Shown here one piece after another: positions 11,289-21,056 of a stretch of DNA of 64,000 nt. How positions within the stretch are numbered: position 1 is the first letter of the stretch; each line of letters starts with the position of its first letter. The translations under genes were made by a program, and so were the position numbers. The notes under the pieces are model-generated. The model was not told the DNA's origin, ran no database searches, and saw nothing but the letters and a program-made list of their open reading frames with translations. This DNA is from Armigeres subalbatus (Eukaryota > Arthropoda > Insecta > Diptera > Culicidae): the NCBI RefSeq assembly GCF_024139115.2, contig NC_085139.1, positions 66,755,203-66,819,202 on the forward strand. Reading direction: 5' to 3'.

Positions 11289-11750
11289 CTGCCCACGGTA
11301 TACAGAAAACAAGGTAGGCTCGTTAGAAAAATGACACTTCGAATGTGACGCATATATTATCGCCACATGTTGAAGTACAAAAGTAAGCATGCTGCGACCG
11401 TAGAGCATCGTCTCGGTCCAGCTTGTGCGAAGATAGCAGTGACGTTACATGTTTACATTCAAACTGAATGTTTACATACGTGATGAGCCTGCCTTGTTTT
11501 TTGTATGCCGTGCTCACTGCCCATGATTTCATAGTTGACGTAACAACCATTGCACTTTCGTGTCTATTTCGAATAATTTAGGGACAAACATAGCAAATTT
11601 AAAACATTCCAACGCGTAAGCACTTAAATGGGGCTTGGAATAAGCAACGTATCGATGTTTGAACGGTTGAATTACCATAGTAAGCGCGTACAAAGGTCAA
11701 TTTGCGGAAATTTCGAATGGTTGATACGTCAACTATGATATCATGGGCAA
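11289..11750. mobile_element. MITE family C, copy 1 (234 bp), interrupted near its left end
   Basis: Termini CTGCCCATGATTTCATAG (from 11517) and the reverse of TGCCCATGATATCATAG (to 11750) enclose inner arms with GTTGACGTAACAACCATT. The copy at 46674-46907 has the same 234-bp length. The first five bases are duplicated upstream (11289-11293) because another element inserted there. Confidence 0.8.
11294..11512. mobile_element. 219-bp TIR element with 9-bp target duplication
   Basis: Termini CACGGTATACAG (left) and CACGGCATACAA (reverse of right) begin ~28-bp TIRs that also contain AACAAGG-AGGCTC. It is flanked by CTCACTGCC at 11285-11293 and 11513-11521. A 9-bp duplication suggests the MULE (Mutator-like) group; that assignment is inference. 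No coding capacity. Confidence 0.75.
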
Positions 11751-12367
11751 ATCATGAGTTCAATGTTGCTTTTCTGTTTGAGTTTTCATTAAATACACAG
11801 ATAGAAAAATCCGCTGAAATTTACGCTGAAAATCATGCACATAAATGGAACGTCATTATTAGCGTACTTCCACATGAGAAATAGCCTAAATGTATACAAT
11901 ATTTGACGTGAATCGTCGATATTGCATACAAGTTGTAAGCAATATTGTTAGGAAGAGGGCCATTTCAGCGTAGAATAGCGTAAATTTCCGCATGTCAAGT
12001 TTTACGCGCTGTTTATTTTTCATTATTTTTTTCTGTGTAACGAATATGTGTGATTTTCAATTGGCGTTATGAATTCTCTGCGGTTGTGTTTTGTAATTTG
12101 AAGAAAATTTCTTGATTTTTCTTCTATTTATAATTGTGAATCGAACAAGGATCGATTTATTTTCAATAATGCGTTTTTCCTATCATTAGCAGCAAAAAAC
12201 AAATTCGTATTTCATGAGAAAATTGCACTCGACTGCTACTGACGCCAACGTCAGCCACTCGATAATTTGGCCATCCATGCGAATAAACTTCTGCAGCATC
12301 TCCCTCCGACGAGCAGTCCTGAATAAAACCTAAATTATTTTCACAATGCGCCTTTCTAGTTACCTAC
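11751..12367. other. Unassigned, includes a divergent repeat
   Basis: No gene. Bases 12150-12365 resemble 15064-15200, 19300-19510 and 20640-21050 (shared blocks such as CTGCTACTGACG, CTCCCTCCGACG and GCGCCTTTC), indicating an old dispersed repeat into which the next elements inserted. Confidence 0.4.
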
Positions 12368-12470
12368 TAGGGTAAAACGTCCGTTGTGGTATGTCCTAAT
12401 GTTGCGGTAGTGTTAAAGCTATGTCCATTTAGAATCCGGAATCATTTATTATATTGCAGCGGCACGGAAA

Positions 12471-12860
12471 GTGACCGCTGCAAGAATTCTTTTACAGCGG
12501 TTTGTCTACCAAGGCGCCCACTTGCTGTGGTATAAATTTCACGAAGTTTCGTGCAGCGTGTCAAAAATTATGGAAGCAGAAAGGAAAGAAAAAAGTCTGC
12601 ACACCCACGTTGATAATCCTGTCATCGACGATGGAACCTACGTGAAAATGGATTTCGTACAGCTTCTCAGCCAAAAATTCTACATGGTGACGGCACGAGG
12701 AGTAGTTCCTGTGAAGTTTAAGTTTGCTTTTTGGACAAACTTGCAAAAAAACGGATGATTGTGGCAAGGGATATGCAACTGTGGGGCAAAGACCTAAGTG
12801 TTTGTGACGAATAAGACGATGGAATCGAAGCTGTACAAGGAGGGATGTCTCAAAAACCGC
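12471..12860 (+). pseudogene. Transposase, middle part with first catalytic Asp region (broken)
   Basis: The frame reads SLHTHVDNPVIDDGTYVKMD, matching the region around the first catalytic aspartate of ITmD37E-type transposases (usually DDETYVK). It continues with FYMVTARGVVP and FKFAFWTNLQK to a stop near 12757. A shifted frame then gives WQGICNCGAK and VFVTNKTM to ~12860, where homology stops. The N-terminal DNA-binding domain is missing and there is at least one frameshift. In active relatives this enzyme cuts and pastes the element at TA. Confidence 0.7.
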
Positions 12861-14099
12861 GGTCGACCTTCCATAAAGCCCATAAAGGTTGTCACCTCCC
12901 CCTTGAGGGGGGGGGGCGCATGAGACGGAGACAAAAGTTCGAAAGAGGCGAAGATGGCACTGGTCCCCATTGCCCACGTACCCAGAACCGCCAACAATTG
13001 GTTCAAACAATATAGTGGACCCATAAAAAAAAGCACTACTCGGAATCATTGCACAAAATAAAAACATAAATTTCACATGCATTTTCAAGATGTATATTAG
13101 TATACTTACGCTAAATCCTTAACCTAAAGTTTAATTTGTGTGTGTGTCAGTGTAACCGTGTATCCCTCGGCGACCGCAAACCTTGATGTCTGCCCGGACA
13201 GAACGCGAATGCTTGCCGGCTCATGCCAGCTATCCGTGCCAGCCACTCCAGTCCACCATCGCTCTGGAATGCAGCTCACAGGATACACCACATAATTATA
13301 TGCAGTGAACGAAAGGCCTGTTGGAGGATATATTAAGAAACACCTTATTGCCACTTCGATCATAGAATCGTTTCGTATCGGAATTGCTTTGAAACTCCAC
13401 TCTTACCGATCTCACTGCAAATCACCGCCCTACTCCATACTTTCACTGCTTGGAGCAGGCACATTTTGTCGGCTATATAGGGCTGTTGGGCAAATAAAAA
13501 TTAACCACCATTCTTCAAAATTTCAGGCTAGCTGTTACCTTGCCCTAAGCCTCTAAAAATCACCCACTGCACTGCACACCAAGAGTTTAAAGCCTCCGCA
13601 AACGAAATCAATTATATGCACTTCAAAGTAACACACTATCGATCAGGCGATCAACACGGCGATACAAATTTTCGATGCGCGTATTGCCTGCTTGGCAGTT
13701 AACCGAAAACTGATTGGAGATCGGGCTTTATTTTTGTCTCTTGCAGTGTGAGCTTTGTCGTCGCTTATCATCGGTGTCTGATATTCAGAGCCGGGAGATA
13801 ATCTTAAGCGAGTGTTTCGTTGGATGCTGTGCGAAGCAGGGTTTCTGAGACTAGTTTATGGCTCACTTGGTAGCCAGTGATAGACTGACTTCCAGAGATG
13901 CAGTATTATTGGCTCGTAGTTCTTCAACTGCCCTTACGGTTGGGGAGATATGAGATGTGGCTCTCACATGGGATTCTGCGACGAATGTTCTGTTGGTGTG
14001 TTGTGTGTGTGATGTGTTTTACATGGTAGATAGAATTGTGTTTCCATTTCGTGCGGCGACTTTATCAGCTGTTTTGTAGCTATCGCGAGGCCGTCGGAC
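12861..14099. other. Insertion inside the transposase gene
   Basis: About 1.24 kb separates the two transposase parts and shows no homology to it. It starts around the GC-rich GGTCGACC and includes a G10 tract at 12907-12916. No TIRs, clean target duplication or convincing open frame were found. Origin unknown. Confidence 0.5.
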
Positions 14100-14465
14100 G
14101 TGTGCAGGTTACAAGGTCCCGTGAAGTTTTGGCCAGATTTGACGAGTTGCCACTACAGCCGGGAAGTCATCCAGTGGTACCGCGATAATAACGAAGATTT
14201 CATCGATAAAAACATAAATCCAAGCAACTGCACACAGCTCCGGTCCATCGAGACATTTTGGGCAGTAATGAAGCGGCAGCTTAAGAAAAGTGAAAAAAGT
14301 GGAAAAATAGCTCGGGACACGACTCAGATGACCAAAATGTGGAACAAATGTGCCAAGGAAGTTGACTCCGGAGGTGTGCAACTTTTGATGAGAGGAATAA
14401 AGAAGAAGGTGCAAATTTTCACTAGAAACAAGAAGAAATTATTTGTACCAATAATTTTTCCTTAA
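14100..14465 (+). pseudogene. Transposase C-terminal part (DD37E-like)
   Basis: The frame reads GPVKFWPDLTSCHYSREVIQ, the second catalytic-Asp region (FWPDLASCHY in relatives), then NPSNCTQLRSIETFWAVMKR, matching the NPPNCPQLRPIE-YWA block with the third acidic residue. It ends with a Lys-rich tail and TAA at 14463. The frame is intact but detached from the upstream part, so it has no start of its own; the Met near 14100 is incidental. Confidence 0.8.
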
Positions 14466-15063
14466 AGTACAGTGAAAGTACCCTTGTTTTGATGTATTAA
14501 CCTTATTTGTACGTCAATCCGTTACCGAGATACAGATGATTTTATTATTCCGGATTCTAAATGGACATAGCTTTAAAATTTCTGCATTCTGGATATAATA
14601 GCATTAAGAAGAATTGTGGATACGCTAAAACTCATCGAATTAAAGACTAGAACAGCTTTTGTTTGACAAAATTCCCTTCAAAATTATGAAAAATCGACAT
14701 TTTTCATTAAAAATTTGAATCCTTTGAGTCTATTATTGCGGTAGTGCTAAGGTCCTATTGTTGTGGTATCGATTTCCGTAAGAATTGCATGCAATACCGC
14801 AACAATAGGACTGACCTTGAAAAAATGTCGCAACGATAGGCAACTGTGTCCTATTATTGCGGTAGTTTATTTTTATTGTGATAAAAACAAAACAACATAA
14901 GTTTAGCCCAGTTGACGTAATATTTACGAACCTATACTTAAACAGCAACCTATTCGACTACTGCAATGTGGAAAAAGACCAACAGGTAATTTTTAAAGAA
15001 TTTTGAAATGAATTTTTCTTTGACACGGTGCTTAACCCCTCCATAATAGGTCGTTTTACCCTA

Positions 15064-16100
15064 ACAGCGACTAAACGATAATCCGAACACCTCGTGGAAA
15101 TTTCCTTTGAGTGCGACTGCTATCAATCGATGATTCTCTTTCTGATGGGATCTCTGCTACCGGAGACATCGCTGCGAACGCTTCTGTGCGATCATAGTGT
15201 CCGCTCTCGGTGAAGTAATGATTCAACTGAGGATAAGAAGAGCCTAGTCCGTAAGTTGCAGGATTTTGATGTCGGTGCTTGCATGCACGTACGGGTGCAC
15301 GAGCTCGAGCGGTTAGTTTTCTGGAAAACAGTCATCACAATTTGAAAAATAAAACACTTGAACAATTCTGATGTGACTTGCTAACTCCAAGTCCAAAATC
15401 CGACTCTCTTCTTTATTTACAAAAACGTTATTTATAACTACTGGCTATTGTTTACAATTTTTCTCTCATTTTCAATAATGTTGCAGAATGTTGCATGCTA
15501 CCTACATTTACTCTCATGCGACATTTTGCTCCGAGAGCATTCGTACTCTCTAAATAAACAATTATTTAACAATTGAGTCAGCTACTATTTCTAGGCCAGC
15601 TTATTCGCCAAGTTTTGCTTATACTTAAATATCCGTTGTTTATTTTCAACAGCGGTTGCTATTTGATAAACATAAATGGACAGGTTCCAACCTGTCCAAT
15701 CTTTCCTTTTGTTCGTTTATATGACATACTTTAATAATAGAAGAAAATGATGATTATTGCATGGCGTTTAGGGTCGCTACACGGGAATGGATGGTTTACC
15801 GATTTTTAACGGTTTCAGCGGAAAACTATCGAGTGGCTTTCGTCGGCGTTAGCGGTACTCCAGCAAAATTTTCTCGGCGTGGTTCTGGAACTGGTTTTGC
15901 TGCAGTTGATTGGGTAGGCACACTGTTGAAAATAAATTGGTTTAATTCAGAACCTCACATTTATAGAAAAGAAGGTTGATCCACGACAAATGTCCATCAA
16001 AGTCTAATTCATCATCGCTTGGCGACAAGCGAGGGATACCCTGCAAAGAATGTATTTCAATTGATGACATCAGTAGCAGTCAACCAACTAAAATGATAAT
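15064..16100. other. Unassigned stretch
   Basis: 15064-15200 continues the divergent repeat that hosts the nested transposons. The rest has no recognised element. A 72-codon frame at 15761-15979 has no features I recognise. Confidence 0.35.
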
Positions 16101-16108
16101 CTTGAGAT

Positions 16109-16373
16109 CAAGGATGTTATCGATCATTTAGTAATTTGCGTTCGATCATTTAGTAGTTTGTCAATAACTCATTCCAAAAGCTGAATTTCAAAATGTGTTG
16201 TATGGTGGACTTCTAGTGCGAAGGTTTTTCTACAACTCTGTCTTATGGTACGATAAACCTTCGCACTAGAAGTCCACCATACAACATATTTTGAAATTCA
16301 GCTTCTGGAATGAGTTATTGATAAACTACTAAATGATCGAACGCAAATTACTAAATGATCGATAACATCCTTG
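16109..16373. mobile_element. Foldback hAT-like MITE, 265 bp, 8-bp target duplication
   Basis: Nearly the whole element is a hairpin: 16110-16227 pairs with 16255-16372 with few mismatches around a ~27-base loop. Termini CAAGGATGTTATCGATC and its reverse complement. Flanked by CTTGAGAT at 16101-16108 and 16374-16381. Eight-base duplications fit the hAT superfamily. No coding capacity. Confidence 0.85.
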
Positions 16374-16402
16374 CTTGAGATAATGATATATGAGATAATG
16401 AT

Positions 16403-18482
16403 GTCACAACTAGGTGGAGACCGGCAAAAGTGATGTTCATACCAAAAATAGGAAAGCGAGACAACACGCACCAGAAATCTTACAGACCGATCAGTCTAAC
16501 ATCAATTCTACTGAAGACCATGGAAAAAGTGATGATGGATTTTAAAAATTCATCGTACATGGTTAATCACCCGCTATCCAACTTTCAGTTTGCTTATCAA
16601 TTTGGTAGGTCGACAGTTACTGCACTACATACGTTGGTAACGAAAGTGGAGAAAAGTATAGAAGCCAAAGAAATAGCACTTTGTTCTTTCTTAGACATTG
16701 AAGGTGCTTTTGATAATGCTTCCTATTCCTCTATGGCTCGAGCAATGGAAAATAAAAACTTTGACATAAGCGTCATTAACTGGATTCACTCAATGCTCCA
16801 TCAAAGGAAAATCACCTCTGAGCTAGGAAGCTCGTCTATGACAGTGAGGGAGGGCAACAAAAGGATGCCCTCAGGGCGGAGTCCTTTCGCCACTTTTGTG
16901 GTCTCTGGTTGTAGACAATCTTAGAGAGGAAAGGTTTCGAGGTAGTTGGCTTCGCGGATGACGTTGTCATCATAGTGAGAGGAAAATTTTACTCTAAATT
17001 ATACTAAATTATGCCCTAAATTATACCAGAAACTGGTGTTTTCAGGAAGGTCTTAACATAAATCCGTCTAAAGTTGTAATTGTCCCTTTCACTAAAAGAA
17101 GGAAAGTCAATTTGAAACCTTTAATGCTTGGTGGCGGACAACTTCAGTTTAGTGAACAAGTAAAATATTTAGGAGTAGTTTTGGATGCTAAACTGAACTG
17201 GAATTCTCATCTAGAGACCGTGATTGGGAAGGCAACCAGTGCTTTATGGCTATGTTCCAGGACTATCGGAAGAAAGTGGGGATTGAAACCTAAAATGGTC
17301 ATGTGGATTTACACAGCAGTGATCCGTCCAAAAGTTACGTATGCTTCGCTAGTGTGGTGGCCGAAAACAAAAGAGGCAAACGCACAAAGGAAGCTGGCAA
17401 AACTCCAACGTCTAGCGTCGATTGCTATAACAGGAGCGATGCGAATCACTCCAACGAAGGCTTTGAACGTCATTTTAAATTTGCTTCCTCTGCATGAATA
17501 CGTGCAGCTGGAAGCTGAGAAAGGTTTGCTAAGGCTTGAACGATTTAACAAGTTCAAAGCAGGTGATCTTGTCCATCACTTGAAAGTGTCCCAGCTCTTT
17601 CGAAAAAGACCAGAAATGAGTATGATTGGAGACTGGATGAAACCTATAGTTAACCATGATATTCCCTACAAGACGCGTGAAACATCGCGAATGGAATGGG
17701 AAGTCGGGGGTCCTACGGTTCGCCAAGGCTCTATCAAATTCTTCACAGATGGATCGAAAATTGGAACGCATACGTGAGCAGGAATCTTTGGTCCTGGAAT
17801 TAATCGTTCAGTGGCAATGGGACATTACACAACGGTGTTCCAGGCGGAGATCTTTGCTATATTGGAATGTGCGAATATTTGCATAGCTAGGAAGTACCGA
17901 CATGCAAACATTTGTATGCGCTTAAACCGCTTAAAGCGCGGTTATTATAAATGTAACTCCAAGCTTGTCTTCGAGTGCATTCTGTCACTAAGAACATTAT
18001 GTCATAAGAATGCAGTACATTTGTACTGGGTTCCAGGGCATTGTGGTATTGAGAGCAATGAAAAGGCAGACGAACTGGCAAAACAAGGTTCCAATTTACA
18101 GTTTATTGGCCCAGAGCCTTTCTGTGGAGTATCGTATTGTACGATGAAAATTGAACTCAAAAGATGGGAAGAACAAAGGGTGATGACAAACTGGATGGCC
18201 GTCACAACATGTGTTCAATCGAAAAGATTTATTGTGCCTAACGCCATAATTACAAGAAGGCTACTCGAACTAAACAAACGTGCTCTAAGTACATTCATGG
18301 GCCTAGTAACTGGGCACTGTCCGAGTAGATATCATTTAAGAAATATAGGCCTAGTCCAAAGTGATATATGTCGTTTCTGTAACATGGAACGTGAAACATC
18401 GGTGCATCTGCTTTGCAATTGCGTTGCATTATATAAACGAAGGTCTAAATTCCTAAATGGTGCATACATGCAACCGGCAGAG
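16403..18482 (+). pseudogene. I-group LINE: RT, RNase H and C-terminal Cys/His motif (broken)
   Basis: Domains in order: RT fingers and palm from ~16410 (KSYRPISLTS near 16476; CSFLDIEGAFDNA near 16683); a frame break at ~16920; the catalytic GFADDVVIIV near 16948; the RT thumb in a long frame 17112-17777 (YLGVVLDAKLNW); then RNase H with FFTDGSK (~17740), AEIFAILE (~17845) and VPGHCGIESNEKADELA (~18030); finally CRFCN...HLLCNC (~18370). RT plus RNase H plus the terminal Cys/His motif fits the I/R1/LOA group. The endonuclease is missing, an in-frame TGA at 17775-17777 splits RNase H after its first Asp, and a SINE cuts the 3' end. Confidence 0.8.
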
Positions 18483-18625
18483 GTTTGGACCACAATCCCA
18501 GGAAGTCGAGACAATTTCCAAACCGAAAATTGTCTAAACCGGCACCGGGAATCGAACCCAGCCACCCTCAGCATGGTCTTGCTTTATAGCCGCGCATCTT
18601 AGCGCTAGGCTAAGAAGGGTCCCCA
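18483..18625 (-). mobile_element. tRNA-derived SINE, truncated (Feilai-like)
   Basis: Contains the SINE body (CCCAGGAAGTCGAGACAATT), the reverse of the B box (GGAATCGAACCC) and the A-box/head region ending AAGAAGGGTCC at the right. The tail half present in the 24-kb copy is missing, so only the 5' half of the SINE is here, fused to the LINE 3' region. Confidence 0.75.
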
Positions 18626-18626
18626 C

Positions 18627-19297
18627 TAGAGGGATTAAATTTTTGGCTTTTTCGCTCCTCTATGCTTATACAATGACATTTGCTGTTTTATTAATCCTCC
18701 TAAATTTTTAGCTAATTTGGATGTAACTAGACTGAGCACGTGCAGTTTGAAGTTTGTATGGAATTTACTATAGAAATCGCTACTTAAGTAAAATACCATT
18801 CTGTGTTGCGACCCATTAACTATTCAAATGTAATCGACTCGACGACTTCATAGAATACTTCCTAAGCTGGAGGACAGTTGTTGTTGCGAAGCGATCTGAC
18901 TTTTGTTAGCAAAGTTATAAAGAAAACAAAAATGCTCATTATTGATATTGATGTTATTCTTTTACGTGTTAAATTGAATTCACCACGATTCAGTATTTCC
19001 CTAATAACTTATCTTACAAGTATAGAATCGTTTCGAAACAAAGTCGGTCAGTTTCATTGCAACATTTTCTATGTTGCCAATGTAGTCATATTTTTTTGGG
19101 CTCAATGAGCAACGTTGCGGAACGGTTTTCCACAAAAGTGACTGTTTTCATAGCAATTTTTTCATACAAATTTAAAACTGCGCGTGCACAGTGTAGTTAC
19201 ATCCAAATCAGCTAAAAATTTAGGAAGATTAATAAAACAGTAAATGTCATCGTTTAAGCATAGAGGAGCGAAAAAGTGAAAATTTTGAAACACTCTA
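18627..19297. mobile_element. TIR element, ~670 bp, long inverted arms
   Basis: Left arm 18627-18760 (TAGAGGGATT...TTTTTCGCTCCTCTATGC) is mirrored at 19170-19297 (GCATAGAGGAGCGAAAAAG...CACTCTA). Arms also share TTACATCCAAAT and CTAAATTTTTAGCT. The interior has only short frames. Flanks show no clean long duplication. Family unknown, non-autonomous. Confidence 0.75.
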
Positions 19298-19784
19298 GTC
19301 CGCACATGACTGCTACTGATGCAATTTAAGCAAATTCGTTTTTGCTGCGTCACCCTCCGATGCGCGCTTGTGATTCAGCTGCCAACAGCAGTAAAATGAA
19401 AATCAGCACTTTGAGAGAAAATTTACTTGGCTGCTACGGACGCCATCCGACACGCGCTCGTGATTCTGCTGCCGTCACTAGAAAATTTGTCCTGGCTCAA
19501 CCTTCTCTCCCATAAGTAAGTTATTTTGAGCTTTTAGTGTAATGTCTTAACTTGTCATAAGACGTGCTCGTACAATTCCATTAAATTTAACCACTTGATT
19601 GTACCTTTGACAGAGACGTATTTCGACCTCAACAGTAAGGCCGTCTTGACTCAACTTCTCTTCTATAAAATAATGGTTCTGGTCCAGTAACTTTAACCAT
19701 CAAAACCAAACCAGAATCAAAAAAGGATATTATTGTAACAGTTTTGGAGAACAGCAAGCGGAAGCGCTGGTGGAGGCAATCAAA
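19298..19784. other. Divergent dispersed repeat
   Basis: No gene. Related to 12150-12365 and 20640-21050 through blocks such as CTGCTACTGATGC and CGCGCTCGTGATTCTGCTGC. Confidence 0.4.
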
Positions 19785-20430
19785 GTACCGTGGGGCATCG
19801 AAATCCGTACACTTAGTATATGAAAAAGTCATTAGAAAATAGGAATCGAATATAAATAAAACGTTTGTCATTGACACAGGCGCATGAAGGCTTCTACTTT
19901 TGAAGTGTTTCACATTTACTCATTAAAAACTACGAAAAACATGATAAATTAATGAATTAAATCAACTACTCCTGACCCGAAATCCGTCCACCGTGGACGG
20001 ATTTCGAATCAAAGGATCAAAATCCGTACAGCTATTACTTCACTAAATATTTAAATTGAAATAGTCTGATTGACTAAACTACCACTGTAAATAGTTCGAT
20101 ACGCACCTTGAGAAGCGATCCCTTCGATTTGTATTCCGCTTATCTTATGTAATGATTTGCAATTAGCAATTAAAACACAGTTACTTTTGGTGCAATTATG
20201 CTCTACCCGAAAACAAAATGGCGGCACAAACTCCGCGTTTGGTGGGTGGAGATTTGTTTTTGTTTTTTGTTGTTTTAATTTCAAAGCCTTCTTTCCAATT
20301 TTATGCCCTAGAAGCTTACTGTCAAGTATCTGAACAGGATGAGATTAATTATTACTACATTAGTTACCTTTAACCTCCTCTAATTTATTGATATCTCATG
20401 AGGTGGACGGATTTCGGCCCCGCACGGTAC
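19785..20430. mobile_element. TIR element with central palindrome
   Basis: Left end GTACCGTGGGGCATCGAAAT and the reverse of the right end, GTACCGTGCGGGGCCGAAAT, are imperfect TIRs. The motif GAAATCCGT recurs, including a perfect hairpin near 19978-20006 (CGAAATCCGTCCAC, one central base, and its reverse complement). No coding capacity recognised. Confidence 0.7.
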
Positions 20431-21056
20431 GTCTACATATACAGATCGTTTTCTCACAGGGCAATAGCATTTGAGTTACATTTAGCTTGGTGCCGCTGAG
20501 AAAATGAAGTGGATTAACTGTCTAATAAACGAAAAGGCCCTTTTCAGGGCCACAATAATCACTGGAAGAGGGTAATTACCGATTTGAACTTTATTCATTG
20601 TTCGAATTTATTGCACCATTTCGTTCGCAGCATTCGGACTATCTGTTGCTTATTCCGCTGGCGTTTGTGGCAGCAGCGCGGTGAAGTACATTTCTGCATG
20701 TGAATACACTTTTGCAGTCTCTCCTTCTGACGCAGGCTTGTGATTCTGCTACAGACGGACATTTTCTGTCATCACAAATCGATCATGATCTGCACTTTGA
20801 AGACAAATTTTCTCGGCTCAACCTTCTCTTTTGTAAAATTGTAGTTCTGAAAAGAACCGAATTATTCTCCATAAAGCGCCTTTCCGAACACTAATAGCAA
20901 CAAAACCAAATCAGTATCTTGAAATAAAATTTCACATTACTGATACTGATGTCATCCAAGTAGCAACATCTCTCTCCGACGCTTGCTAAAGACGGAAATT
21001 TTCTGCGATTGCCAAGCAATTAATTTTCACTTTGAACCAAATTCTTCCTTAACCTT
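20431..21056. other. Divergent dispersed repeat
   Basis: No gene. Shares blocks with 12150-12365 and 19300-19510 (GTCTCTCCTTCTGACGC, TAAAGCGCCTTTCC, TTTTCACTTTGAA). The RTE LINE is joined to this repeat at ~21057. Confidence 0.4.

Larger units (their letters stand above)
12416..14573 (+). mobile_element. Tc1/mariner-superfamily transposon (DD37E-like), TA-flanked
   Basis: Perfect 27-bp TIRs begin AAGCTATGTCCATTTAGA at 12416 and end at 14573, flanked by TA on both sides, the hallmark of Tc1/mariner insertion. The encoded transposase resembles mosquito ITmD37E proteins but is split and mutated (see separate entries). It is nested inside the TAGGGTAAAACG element and contains a ~1.2-kb internal insertion. 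Confidence 0.8.
12368..15063. mobile_element. Outer TIR element (TAGGGTAAAACG ends) carrying a nested transposon
   Basis: Left end TAGGGTAAAACGTCC and the reverse of the right end, TAGGGTAAAACGACC, are inverted repeats. Both subterminal regions carry a TTGCGGTAGT motif (three copies at 14730-14870, one at 12400). Flanking repeat sequence continues across the outer boundaries. No protein of its own is visible, so it is probably a MITE-like element of ~540 bp plus the nested transposon at 12416-14573. Confidence 0.7.

Noticed and set aside
12561..13088. 175-codon minus-strand frame
   Set aside because: It runs antisense to the broken transposase and into the unknown insert; no recognisable motif.
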